Assembly: GCF_000739935.1 (NCBI RefSeq)
Contig: NZ_BBJU01000019.1
Span: 1-64,000 of the forward strand
From: Agrobacterium rubi TR3 = NBRC 13261
GTDB lineage: Bacteria > Pseudomonadota > Alphaproteobacteria > Rhizobiales > Rhizobiaceae
Direction: 5' to 3'
Length of the DNA: 64,000 nt
The translations under genes were made by a program, and so were the position numbers. Shown here piece by piece: positions 48,288 to 56,160 of this stretch (position 1 is its first letter; each line of letters starts with the position of its first letter). The notes under the pieces are model-generated. The model searched no databases. It was not told the origin of the DNA and saw nothing but the letters and a program-made list of their open reading frames with translations.

Positions 48288-48332
48288 CGATAGGGAGTGA
48301 CGATAGTAGTGATACTTTGGTCAGGAGGTCTG

Positions 48333-48770
48333 ATGTCCACCATTGGGCGTCATCTGCGCGGAATAAAATCCGTGACCATCATCGGGGAGCTCCGTCGTAT
48401 GATGCTCAAATTTTGGTGGGGTGTGGATTCTGCTGGCGTGAACATAATCGATCGCGATTTTCCCGCACTTTTCAACCTGATTGGAAACTATCTCCATCAG
48501 GATATGGACATTGAGTTTGACAGCGTGCCAGAAGCGCTCGCCGGCTACTCACGTATGACTGAACCCGGTGAAAAACATAAGCTGGTCGATGAAATGGAGA
48601 CCTTCCTCGGACGGTATCACAACGATCTCGACGGCGAGTTTTCAAGACGTTACGGGTTCGACTTCACACCCGATATTATAGGCCAGACGGTGCCCGAATT
48701 TTTCGACATGCTCAGAACGATCCTTGACGACCCGGAAAGTTATATTCGTTTTGAGCCAAACGATCAGTAA
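48333..48770 (+). CDS. CdiI_2-family contact-dependent inhibition immunity protein
   Basis: A 145-residue acidic protein with the CdiI_2/PF18593-like core: D-F-P-A-L-F-N-L-I-G-N-Y-L-H-Q-D-M-D, E-A-L-A-G-Y and a helical C-terminus (FSRRYGFDFTPDIIGQTVPE). I start at ATG 48333, with AGGAGG seven bases upstream, rather than GTG 48297. Such proteins neutralise the toxic tip of CdiA or similar toxins. No cdiA/cdiB is visible nearby, so it is probably an orphan immunity gene protecting against other strains. Confidence 0.8.
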   Translation: MSTIGRHLRGIKSVTIIGELRRMMLKFWWGVDSAGVNIIDRDFPALFNLIGNYLHQDMDIEFDSVPEALAGYSRMTEPGEKHKLVDEMETFLGRYHNDLDGEFSRRYGFDFTPDIIGQTVPEFFDMLRTILDDPESYIRFEPNDQ

Positions 48771-48947
48771 CTAAGGCCTTCGCTGGCCTTGGCTTTACCG
48801 CCCGCGAGAAGATTAAGCGAGGCATTTACTTTCCAAGCAGCAATGCGCAAAAGCTCGTATCTGTTGTCTGCAACCAATCGTCTCTCAAACCGTTTCAATT
48901 TCAACCCCATAAAACAGGGCAAGTCCTTTTTGGTTGGAGACCAGTCT

Positions 48948-49379
48948 ATGAGCGATGCGACTGGCAGAGAAGCCTCTGCTTATCCTTTTCAATCTCTTTT
49001 TGTGCCGTTTCCGTTCGTCTGTTTTTCAATGACGCTGGGGACGGATATTGCATTTTGGCAGACGGGCAATCTGTTGTGGCTGAATTTTTCGGCTTGGCTG
49101 CTGTTTGCCGGGCTGGTGTTGGGCGGGCTGGCGTTGCTGGCGGGGTTGGTTGATCTGTTCAGGTCGCGCACCCGGCCCATGCGGCCATCGTTGTTTTCGA
49201 TCGTGCTGTTTGTCGGCATGCTGGTGCTGGCGCTGCTGAACAGTCTTGTTCATGCCGGTGACGGATGGACGGCTGTGGTGCCCTATGGGTTGCTGATTTC
49301 GGCTATCACCTTTGTCGTCGCGCTGATGACCGTTGCTGCGTCTTCCCGCAAATATGCCAGACTGGCTTGGAGAGTATGA
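48948..49379 (+). CDS. DUF2231-like small membrane protein
   Basis: A 143-residue protein with four helices. The typical opening F-V-P-F-P-F-V-C-F-S-M-T-L-G-T-D-I-A-F and L-A-L-L-A-G-L-V-D-L-F fit DUF2231 membrane proteins. ATG at 48948 with GGAGA upstream is preferred over the frame start at 48789. It overlaps the sugar dehydrogenase gene by four bases and is often found with such PQQ-type proteins. Confidence 0.8.
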   Translation: MSDATGREASAYPFQSLFVPFPFVCFSMTLGTDIAFWQTGNLLWLNFSAWLLFAGLVLGGLALLAGLVDLFRSRTRPMRPSLFSIVLFVGMLVLALLNSLVHAGDGWTAVVPYGLLISAITFVVALMTVAASSRKYARLAWRV

Positions 49380-50818
49380 TGATCGCGCGCCGTCTCATTC
49401 ACACCGCTGTCCTGATGGGCAGCGTCGCCGTCGTCCTGTCCGCCTGCAACGAGCAGGACAATAATTTCGATCTGTCCCAGCAGATCGGCGCAGACCCCGT
49501 GCTGCCGGAACCATCGACCAACCTTCTGCCTGACCTCAAGGTCGCAGAGGTCGTGGGCTGGAAGGATGGCGAGATGCCAACGGTGCCTGAGGGATTGAAG
49601 GTCAGCCTTTACCAGAAGGACCTTGCCAATCCCCGCACCGTGCACACGCTGCCGAATGGCGACGTGCTGGTGGTGCAGTCGCGCGGCCCGGCGGGCCAGT
49701 CTCCCTCGCGGCCGAAGGATATTATCCGCGGCTGGATTATGGCGATTTCGCATGGGGAGACGCGTCCGCAGAAGGAAAGCAATCTCATCACACTGCTTCG
49801 CGATACCAACCGCGATGGCACTGTCGATGAGCGCCACGATCTGCTGACGAAGCTGGATTCGCCCTTCGGCGTCGCCTTTGCCGACAACACGCTCTATGTC
49901 GCCACCGCCAGCGAGATTCTTGCCTATCCCTACCAGCTCGGGGCAAACGAGATCACTGCCGAACCACGGGTGCTGACACCGCTGCCCGGCGGGCCGATCA
50001 ACCACCATTGGACGAAGGATCTGGCGCTTAGCCCCGATGGCAAGTTCCTGTATGCGTCGGTGGGGTCAAATTCCAACATCGTGGAAAATGGCCTCGAGGC
50101 TGAAAAAAACCGCGCCGCCATCTTGCAGGTGGACCGGCAGACGGGTGCCTTCAAGCTGTTTGCGTCAGGGCTTCGCAATCCAAACGGGCTCGCATTCAAT
50201 CCGCAGTCCAAGGAATTGTGGGCCGTTATCAACGAGCGTGATGAGCTGGGACCGAATCTGGTTCCCGACTATATGACATCGGTGAAGGAAGGTGGCTTCT
50301 ACGGCTGGCCATGGAGCTATTATGGCAACCATGTGGATGCCCGCGTCTACCCTCCGCGTCCCGATATCGTCGCGACGGCCATCAAGCCGGATTATGCGCT
50401 GTCCAGCCATGTTGCCGCACTCGGCCTGACGTTTACGCTCAATTCCGCCATGCCTGCTGCCTATGCCAACGGCGTATTCATCGGTGAACACGGCAGCTGG
50501 AACCGCAATGCCTTCAACGGCTACCGCGTGACCTATGTGCCCTTCGAAAACGGTAAGCCGTCCGGCAAAACGCAGGATGTCGTCACCGGCTTCATTCAGG
50601 GCGACAAGGCGCGCGGGCGGCCCGTGGGCGTCGGCATCGATGGCACCGGCGCCTTGCTGGTGGCGGACGATGCGGGCAATTCGGTGTGGCGCGTGGCCGC
50701 GGCAGATGGCACGGTGACACCGGCACCCATCGCAACCGATGACGTATCTGCGGGTGGCGCGCAAACAGCCATGGCCCCTGCTCCGGCCGCCGCTGCGCCA
50801 ACCGCTCCAGCGAACTGA
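49376..50818 (+). CDS. PQQ-type sorbosone/sugar dehydrogenase lipoprotein
   Basis: A 480-residue periplasmic or membrane-anchored protein with a lipoprotein signal (VLMGSVAVVLSAC). The soluble glucose/sorbosone dehydrogenase beta-propeller fold follows: R-T-V-H-T-L-P-N-G-D-V-L-V-V, L-A-L-S-P-D-G-K-F-L-Y, F-A-S-G-L-R-N-P-N-G-L-A-F and G-E-H-G-S-W-N-R. The last 35 residues are an Ala/Pro-rich tail. Its partner membrane gene overlaps upstream. A weak terminator hairpin follows. Confidence 0.88.
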   Translation: MMIARRLIHTAVLMGSVAVVLSACNEQDNNFDLSQQIGADPVLPEPSTNLLPDLKVAEVVGWKDGEMPTVPEGLKVSLYQKDLANPRTVHTLPNGDVLVVQSRGPAGQSPSRPKDIIRGWIMAISHGETRPQKESNLITLLRDTNRDGTVDERHDLLTKLDSPFGVAFADNTLYVATASEILAYPYQLGANEITAEPRVLTPLPGGPINHHWTKDLALSPDGKFLYASVGSNSNIVENGLEAEKNRAAILQVDRQTGAFKLFASGLRNPNGLAFNPQSKELWAVINERDELGPNLVPDYMTSVKEGGFYGWPWSYYGNHVDARVYPPRPDIVATAIKPDYALSSHVAALGLTFTLNSAMPAAYANGVFIGEHGSWNRNAFNGYRVTYVPFENGKPSGKTQDVVTGFIQGDKARGRPVGVGIDGTGALLVADDAGNSVWRVAAADGTVTPAPIATDDVSAGGAQTAMAPAPAAAAPTAPAN

Positions 50819-50832
50819 GAAAGCACTTTTCC

Positions 50833-50864
50833 CAACGCCGCTCCCTTTCAAGTGGCGGCGTTTG
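50833..50864. terminator. Hairpin between convergent sugar dehydrogenase and epoxide hydrolase genes
   Basis: AACGCCGC (50834-50841) and GCGGCGTT (50855-50862) form an 8 bp stem followed by a short T run. It is suited to terminate both converging genes, but the T tract is short. Confidence 0.5.
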
Positions 50865-50893
50865 CGGTTGAGGTGCGCAATCTTTCTGCCACG

Positions 50894-51853
50894 TCAGCCT
50901 TTCAGAAACGCGATGATGGACCGGTTTACCACATCCGGTGCTTCCTGCGGCAGCCAATGGCCTGCCCCGGCAATGATCTGCGTCGTCTTTAAAGCTGGAA
51001 CCAGTGCAGGCATAGCCTCGATCATCTCTCGCATGCCCGGAATAGCAAGACCGGTATCGCGCTCACCCACCATGAACAGCGCGGGGACAGTCACTTTCAA
51101 GCCGGACAAAGCGTGCGCAAGCTGCCAGTTGCGATCCAGGTTTTTGTAGTAATTGAGGCCGCCTGTAAAACCGGATGCGGTAAAGGCGTGCACCAGCACA
51201 TCCCAATCGGCATCCGTCAGCCATGACACCGGACGATCCGGCAGATCGGCGAGCAAACCACGTTCTCGCGACACCATTCCGAACGGGTTGGGCGTACCAT
51301 TGCCCGGCAGGCGCGGCCCGGCCTCGCCACTGGCCGCATGATAGATTTTGCGCAGCGTCGTTTCAGGGTCCTTTTCCAACTCCAGGCGCGCCTCATCCTG
51401 CTGGAAATAAAGGGCGTAAAGCAGTGCATCACCAGTGGCTGGGAAGATAGCGCTGGGCGCAACGGGTGGCGGGACCATCATGGGTACTCCCATGGCGACG
51501 ACCTTATGAAAACGATCCGGGCGCAGAAGCGCTGCCTGCCAGGCGACTGTCGCACCCCAATCATTGCCGATGAAGGTAGCCTTGTCCTCACCCAGCGCAT
51601 TGACCAAACTCACCATGTCACCCACAAGATCGAACACGGTAAACTGCGCCGAATCCAGCGGTGCTTCGGTCTGGCCGTAGCCGCGCATATCCGGGGCGAC
51701 GGCATGAAAACCGGCATCTGCCAAAGCATTGATCTGGTAACGCCATGCATGCGAGGTTTCCGGAAACCCATGGCATAGCAGCACCAACGGCCCCTCGCCC
51801 GCTTCCAGAATGTTCATGTGCAGGGTTTGTGTCTTGATCATCCGCTGTTTCAT
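50894..51853 (-). CDS. Alpha/beta-hydrolase, epoxide hydrolase type
   Basis: A 319-residue enzyme. The oxyanion-hole motif is H-G-F-P-E, the nucleophile is Asp98 in G-N-D-W-G, and the catalytic His is in G-A-G-H-W-L-P-Q-E-A-P. The lid contains tyrosines (N-Y-Y-K-N). The start at 51853 is supported by GAGGAG six bases before. These features mark soluble epoxide hydrolases; haloalkane dehalogenase is less likely. It is divergent from an Rrf2 regulator across a palindromic promoter region. Confidence 0.85.
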   Translation of the reverse strand: MKQRMIKTQTLHMNILEAGEGPLVLLCHGFPETSHAWRYQINALADAGFHAVAPDMRGYGQTEAPLDSAQFTVFDLVGDMVSLVNALGEDKATFIGNDWGATVAWQAALLRPDRFHKVVAMGVPMMVPPPVAPSAIFPATGDALLYALYFQQDEARLELEKDPETTLRKIYHAASGEAGPRLPGNGTPNPFGMVSRERGLLADLPDRPVSWLTDADWDVLVHAFTASGFTGGLNYYKNLDRNWQLAHALSGLKVTVPALFMVGERDTGLAIPGMREMIEAMPALVPALKTTQIIAGAGHWLPQEAPDVVNRSIIAFLKG

Positions 51854-51946
51854 ATCGGTCTCCTCGAAAGGCATGTTTCAATGCAGCGACATTTCATCTT
51901 CATTGCGTATCAAGATATGTTACAGAATAGATGGGATCAAGATACC

Positions 51947-51963
51947 GTAACAAATATTGTTAC
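51947..51963. promoter_or_regulatory. Palindromic operator upstream of the Rrf2-type gene
   Basis: GTAACAA-ATA-TTGTTAC, 7 bp perfect arms. A further TGTTAC occurs at 51918-51923. Placed between the epoxide hydrolase and Rrf2 genes, probably the regulator's binding site. Confidence 0.62.
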
Positions 51964-51983
51964 ATTTAATGGAGGTGTCACGA

Positions 51984-52409
51984 TTGAGACAGGATGGACG
52001 GCTGGCGCGAATGGTGCATGTTCTCGTTCACATGGGGCTTTTAGGCGGGCGGGAAACATCCGAGCGCATTGCGCAGATGCTGAATACCAATGCCGTCGTG
52101 GTCCGGCGAACCATGGGCCAGTTGCGGCGGCACGGGATCGTTGCTTCGGAAGGTGGTCGCGGCGGCGGCTGGTCGCTCGCCAAACCGTTGGACGAGTTGA
52201 CGATCCTCGATATTCAGCAAGCGCTTCAGGGCGACACGCTTCTGGAAGCTCCCCTTTCTAACGATCATCCCTCCTGTCCGGTGGAAAAAGCAACGAATGC
52301 AAGGCTTCTGGAGGCGTTCCAGGGCGCAGAGCTGGCTTTGGCAAAGGCCTTTCGAGATGCCCGCCTTTCGGACATCGCCCGCACGGCGCTTGAGTCTAAA
52401 GCAGAGTAA
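51984..52409 (+). CDS. Rrf2-family transcriptional regulator
   Basis: A 141-residue regulator with a winged-helix N-terminus (M-R-Q-D-G-R-L-A-R-M-V-H-V-L-V-H-M; V-V-V-R-R-T-M-G-Q-L-R-R-H-G-I-V; G-G-R-G-G-G-W-S-L-A). I chose TTG at 51984, with GGAGG eight bases upstream, because it gives the typical Rrf2 opening. Only one cysteine is seen (H-P-S-C-P-V-E), so an iron-sulfur cluster is unlikely. It probably represses the divergent hydrolase. Confidence 0.9.
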   Translation: MRQDGRLARMVHVLVHMGLLGGRETSERIAQMLNTNAVVVRRTMGQLRRHGIVASEGGRGGGWSLAKPLDELTILDIQQALQGDTLLEAPLSNDHPSCPVEKATNARLLEAFQGAELALAKAFRDARLSDIARTALESKAE

Positions 52410-52542
52410 CCCAGACAAGGTCCATACATCATCAGCAGGAAACGCGAAGATTTATGGAAAGCCTCATCGCCATGGCGTTCTGCCCATTTCCCCCAAACGG
52501 AATCAGTGCTAACCCTCACCTGTTCCAAAACGGGAAAACAGC

Positions 52543-53130
52543 GTGTTCCGAGTTCCATTTCTTGTTGCAATCTCGCTCATTGTCGCCTTCGGCGGCGGAA
52601 TTTTATCCACGCTGGCGGCGCTGGAAGCGACGGATGGTTTTGGGTCTATCAAGATCGGCGCGTGGGATGCCTTTCCCGAAGCACAGACGATCGAGGCCGA
52701 TCCTTATGCCAAGTCGCACCGCTCCGATGCGGGCAAGCTGCTCTACGGAACGGCCGAGGGTTTGAGCTTCACCGCAGCAACCGATAGCGACGGCCAGCGC
52801 CTGACCGGCCAATGCCGCTACAGTTTGAGCGGCAACGTGCCCCCATCCCGCTTCTGGACGCTGTATGCCGCAGATCAGCAGGGCAACCTTCTGGATGACG
52901 GCTCGGGCCGGCCATTCGCGCTCAACTCCCGCACGCTGTTGCACGGGCCGGATGGCGGCATGGATATCAGCGTGGCCGCTAGTGCCCAGACCTACAATTG
53001 GCTGTCGGTGCCACAGGGCAGCAATTTCAAGCTGGTGCTGACCCTGCTCGATACGCCGGTTGCGGGCAGCACGGGCCTCATCGACATCAAGATGCCGGAT
53101 ATCCGCAAGGCAGGATGCGGCAATGCTTAA
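52543..53130 (+). CDS. DUF1214-domain exported protein
   Basis: A 195-residue protein starting at GTG 52543, with an N-terminal membrane helix (FLVAISLIVAFGGGILSTLA). The DUF1214 motif block is F-W-T-L-Y-A-A-D-Q-Q-G-N-L, with NSRTLLHGPDGGMDISVAAS and N-W-L-S-V-P-Q-G following. It overlaps the next gene, a DUF1254 protein. In many bacteria DUF1254 and DUF1214 are joined in one chain in the opposite order. Function unknown. Confidence 0.82.
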   Translation: MFRVPFLVAISLIVAFGGGILSTLAALEATDGFGSIKIGAWDAFPEAQTIEADPYAKSHRSDAGKLLYGTAEGLSFTAATDSDGQRLTGQCRYSLSGNVPPSRFWTLYAADQQGNLLDDGSGRPFALNSRTLLHGPDGGMDISVAASAQTYNWLSVPQGSNFKLVLTLLDTPVAGSTGLIDIKMPDIRKAGCGNA

Positions 53131-53671
53131 GGTCGTCTTTGCCATTTTCGTGGGGCTTGTGGGTGCAGCCGTGCTGCATCTGGTCATTCTGCTATCGACA
53201 CCGCATTTTTCCAACCGCGACGCCTATACGCGTGCGGTGGCGGAAGGGGCGGCCAATCTGTTTCATCTTCTGGATGACAGCCGTGAGAAGACGGAGCTTG
53301 GCAGCGGCGATCCCTTCATGCGGGTGGCCGTCTGCACCTTCGATATTTCGGACAAGCCGGTGCGGTTGGAAGCCTTTGGGGCGGTGCCGTTCTGGTCGGT
53401 GGCGATTTTCGATAGCGCGTCCAACGAAATCTTCAGCATGAACGATCGCACATCGGCGGGCGGTGAGCTGGATATTCTGGTCGCCAACCAGGTGCAGTTG
53501 GCCGCCATTCGCAAGGCACAGCCTGCGGCTCTGTCACAATCCATTCTGGTGGAAGCAGCCCAGAACAAGGGCTATGCGGTGTTGCGCACCATGGTGCCGC
53601 AGCCAAGCTTCGTGGAAGAAGCCACGCGGTTTTTAGGCGAGGCGAAATGCGCGCAGACGGCCGGGCAATAA
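53123..53671 (+). CDS. DUF1254-domain exported protein
   Basis: A 182-residue protein with an N-terminal membrane helix (VVFAIFVGLVGAAVLHLVIL) and a DUF1254-like domain (PFMRVAVCTFDISDKPVRLE; F-W-S-V-A-I-F-D-S-A-S-N-E-I-F-S-M-N-D-R). ATG at 53123 lies inside the end of the DUF1214 gene, so the two are co-translated. They probably form a membrane-associated pair. Confidence 0.82.
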   Translation: MLKVVFAIFVGLVGAAVLHLVILLSTPHFSNRDAYTRAVAEGAANLFHLLDDSREKTELGSGDPFMRVAVCTFDISDKPVRLEAFGAVPFWSVAIFDSASNEIFSMNDRTSAGGELDILVANQVQLAAIRKAQPAALSQSILVEAAQNKGYAVLRTMVPQPSFVEEATRFLGEAKCAQTAGQ

Positions 53672-53692
53672 CCAGCCTTCACGCAATCCCCA

Positions 53693-53902
53693 TTAAGAGC
53701 CGATCGCAGCATCCGTTGAAACGGTGATGACCTTGCGTTTGCGCGGCTTCTTGCGGTTTTCCATCTGGATATCGATGATCGGGCGCTCATAGCGCACGCC
53801 GGTGAAAAACAGAAGCTGCGCGGGTCCGACGGCTGCACTTTCGCTCAACGCCGGTCGTTTCAAGCGGCGGGTCGCCGCGTAGAACGAGATAATGTCTGCC
53901 AT
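53693..53902 (-). CDS. 69-residue basic hypothetical protein
   Basis: Small protein, M-A-D-I-I-S-F-Y-A-A-T-R-R-L-K, with a basic cluster (ENRKKPRKRKVITV) in its second half. Good Shine-Dalgarno sequence (GGAGAAG) before the ATG at 53902. No known domain; the basic patch may bind nucleic acid. Convergent with the DUF1254 gene. Confidence 0.6.
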   Translation of the reverse strand: MADIISFYAATRRLKRPALSESAAVGPAQLLFFTGVRYERPIIDIQMENRKKPRKRKVITVSTDAAIGS

Positions 53903-54365
53903 AATCTTCTCCTCTCAGGGGGCATGACGCATTGGTTATCGAATAGACGCGCGAGGCCTTGCGGACGCGCAGGAATATCAGCACCACAACATTGTTCATT
54001 TCCAGTCCACAGACTGGCATGGGAGACGTGCGCTCGAGAGCGGGGCCATATGCTTGCCCGCCTCACCTGCTAGATTTCGCACTATAGATTTAGCACCGAA
54101 TCTCTAACCGCTTCAGGCATTACAAACACGCAAAGATTAACCGGACGTTAATCCTAATATTCCCAGGCTCGTACAAAAATCATTCAAATTGTCGCTGTTG
54201 CAGAAACCATTCAGAAAGGCTGTGTTCACAGTCCTGTGAGCACAGTTTCACGCCGTTTTTGAAAGTCTTTGAAAAATTTAAGGAATTTCAAACGCCAAAG
54301 AAAATCACGGGTTAATTTTCCACCATGCCGTGTTTGACGTGTGTCGTTTTCGTCATGTCTAACGC
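53903..54365. other. Intergenic stretch, left part
   Basis: About 460 bases without a convincing gene; short frames on both strands lack a ribosome binding site. It contains TTAA-N7-TTAA at 54137-54151, close to the CtrA consensus, and AT-rich sequence suited to promoters for the minus-strand 69-residue gene. Confidence 0.45.
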
Positions 54366-54480
54366 CCTTAGCCGCCATGATGGCGGTCAGGGGCTCGTCG
54401 CTCCATGTCACAAGCACGGTCGGCGAGTCCCCGCTAGCGCGTTTTAACGCGAGAGCCCCAAGCGGGGTTCCAAACTTTTT
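54366..54480. ncRNA. Candidate structured RNA
   Basis: Three adjoining stem-loops: a long stem around the dyad CCGCCAT-G-ATGGCGG (54372-54386, extended by GCCCTTA/TCAGGGGC), a stem GGGGCTCG/CGAGTCCCC enclosing about 25 bases, and CCCCGCT/AGCGGGG enclosing an inner GCGCGTTTTAACGCG hairpin. The GGGGC strand is shared by the first two, so they are mutually exclusive. A T6 run follows at 54476. No known RNA family was recognised. Confidence 0.4.
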
Positions 54481-54668
54481 TCAAAAATAAATTCTTAAAA
54501 ATTCACTGTGAATAAAACCAAAAAAAGCTTTGCCCCTTCGCTGGTTAACAGGGCGTCAACACGTTTGATGTAATTTGATCATAGTGTTTTGTTTTGCGTC
54601 TGTTGGGTATTGCGTTGACCGACCGGTTTCGAGAATTAGAAAGGCCAAGGGCCGAGAGGAAGAAAGAC

Positions 54669-55586
54669 GTGGTGCTGATGGCCACTATATCGAGTTTCGA
54701 AGGCCTTTCTCATCCCTCCAGATCAGAGCTTCGGCAGTTTGCGGAATTGTTTCTGCCGCTGTTTACCGCCTCCACGGCCGAGGCGAAGCGGGATGCGATC
54801 GCGGCTCTGTCTCAAAACCCGAATGTGCCATCGGCCGTTGCTTTCTTCATCGCCAGCCAGCCGATTGCGCTATCTGCGCCGTTCCTTGTTTCGTCCAGAT
54901 GTCTGGATGACGACACGCTGATCACCATTGCCCGCACCCAAGGTGGCGCGCATGCGCGCACCATCGTGCGTCGCGATGACCTTTCCCCGACCGTCATCGA
55001 TGCGCTGGTCGGCCTTCGCCATTCGCGCCCGCCGGTCAATACCCAAGGCAGGGCAGACGAGGCGACCCCGGATGTTTCGCTGTTTACCCAAAAGACGATT
55101 GCCGAGCGCGAAGAAGATTTGCGCCGCCAGCTGCGCACCATGGCGCGGCAGCTCAACCGCACCCATGGCGATACGCTGGGGCGCCGCCGCCTGACCGATG
55201 TGCAGGAAGCCTTGCTGGTTCGCTTTGCTCGAGCCCGTGATGCCCGGCAGTTTTCCCGGGCACTGTCGGACTCTCTGTCTGCCAGCCACTGGCTGTCGGA
55301 ACAGGTGATGCTGGATATTTCCGGCCAGAAACTGGCCACGACCATGGTCGGCCTTGGCGTCGACATCGTTGACGCCGCCTTCGTGCTGGAAAGCTTTTAT
55401 CCGCATCTGAAGGTTCGCGATGGCGATATGACCCGCGCCGAAGTCATGCTCGACAATCTCGACGCCGCGCAATGCGAAGATCGCATCGAAAGCTGGCGGC
55501 GTGCCGACAGTTCCACGACCGACCCCACCAGGGAGAGCGTGGATATGCGCGACGATGCGCGTGAGCGGTTGGTGGTGCGGCGGTAG
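54669..55586 (+). CDS. DUF2336-domain protein
   Basis: A 305-residue cytoplasmic, mostly helical protein of the alphaproteobacterial DUF2336 family (HEAT-like). Seen: E-L-F-L-P-L-F, KRDAIAALSQNPNVPSAVAF, FLVSSRCLDDDTLITIARTQ and the C-terminal W-R-R-A-D. GTG at 54669 has AGAGGAA eight bases upstream; ATG 54678 is the alternative. Function unknown. It lies downstream of the candidate structured RNA. Confidence 0.85.
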   Translation: MVLMATISSFEGLSHPSRSELRQFAELFLPLFTASTAEAKRDAIAALSQNPNVPSAVAFFIASQPIALSAPFLVSSRCLDDDTLITIARTQGGAHARTIVRRDDLSPTVIDALVGLRHSRPPVNTQGRADEATPDVSLFTQKTIAEREEDLRRQLRTMARQLNRTHGDTLGRRRLTDVQEALLVRFARARDARQFSRALSDSLSASHWLSEQVMLDISGQKLATTMVGLGVDIVDAAFVLESFYPHLKVRDGDMTRAEVMLDNLDAAQCEDRIESWRRADSSTTDPTRESVDMRDDARERLVVRR

Positions 55587-55611
55587 GACGAACGTTGCCG
55601 GCAGCGTGTGG

Positions 55612-55776
55612 GGCCTACCCCCCTCTGCCTTGCCAGGCATCTCCCCCACAGGTGGGGAGATCGACTCGCGGGTAGCTCTCGCCCATCTTCAAGGCTGCAA
55701 ATAAATTGAAGAGAGTGCGTCTTTCTGATCTCCCTCCTTGTGGGGAGATGTCCGGCAGGACAGAGGGGGCGAGCCA
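55612..55776. repeat. Family A palindromic repeat between DUF2336 and DUF1491 genes
   Basis: About 165 bp, left end 'gggcctacccccctctgcc', right end 'ggcaggacagagggggcgag', inner 'ccacaggtgggg' and 'ccttgtgggg'. It sits between convergent genes. Confidence 0.85.
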
Positions 55777-55803
55777 CACGCTACGGCTTGCGATCCAAAG
55801 CTC

Positions 55804-56148
55804 TCAACCGCCCACAACCGTAAACAGCCCATCGACGCTTTCCGTTTCCAACTCCACCACCCAAAGATCGCTGTCGAAACGACGCTCTTTCTCCAGCAAC
55901 ACTTCGACCTCCTGCGCCTCAGCGCCCGACAGCCGTTGTTCGAAGCGGCGTTCGGCCCTCTCCTCTTCGTCGTCGGAAAAGCTTTGGGGTGCTGGGGCGT
56001 AGAGGTTTTCCAGGCCGCCGCGGAGGCGCTGGCGGATGAAGATGGCACCGGCGGCGTCCGCGCCCTTGCGTTCCACAGCGGCGAAATCACCGACCGAGAA
56101 TACGCGGCGGATAAGGGCGGAGACGAAAATCTCGGATTTGAGGCGCAT
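55804..56148 (-). CDS. DUF1491 family protein
   Basis: A 114-residue protein with the DUF1491 opening M-R-L-K-S-E-I-F-V-S-A-L-I-R-R, G-A-I-F-I-R-Q-R and D-L-W-V-V-E-L-E. Small alphaproteobacterial protein of unknown role. It follows the peptidoglycan-binding gene by 12 bases, so it belongs to the kinase-peptidoglycan-DUF1491 unit. Confidence 0.88.
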   Translation of the reverse strand: MRLKSEIFVSALIRRVFSVGDFAAVERKGADAAGAIFIRQRLRGGLENLYAPAPQSFSDDEEERAERRFEQRLSGAEAQEVEVLLEKERRFDSDLWVVELETESVDGLFTVVGG

Positions 56149-56160
56149 GATAGACAGGTA

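Noticed and set aside
53787..54020. Minus-strand frames of 77 and 68 codons upstream of the 69-residue gene
   Set aside because: They overlap the better supported 69-residue gene or its promoter and lack ribosome binding sites.
54137..54151. TTAA-N7-TTAA as a CtrA binding site
   Set aside because: Matches the core but lacks the final C on the plus strand and is far from any cell-cycle gene; kept only as a remark.
54440..54475. GGAAC-N17-CGTT on the minus strand as a fourth EcfG promoter
   Set aside because: It is formed by the arms of the structured hairpins, has a 17-base spacer, and the nearest gene downstream is 540 bases away.
7511..55776. The recurring family A repeats as a CRISPR array
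   Set aside because: Copies are kilobases apart, palindromic across 165 bp and have no spacer-repeat periodicity; no cas genes.
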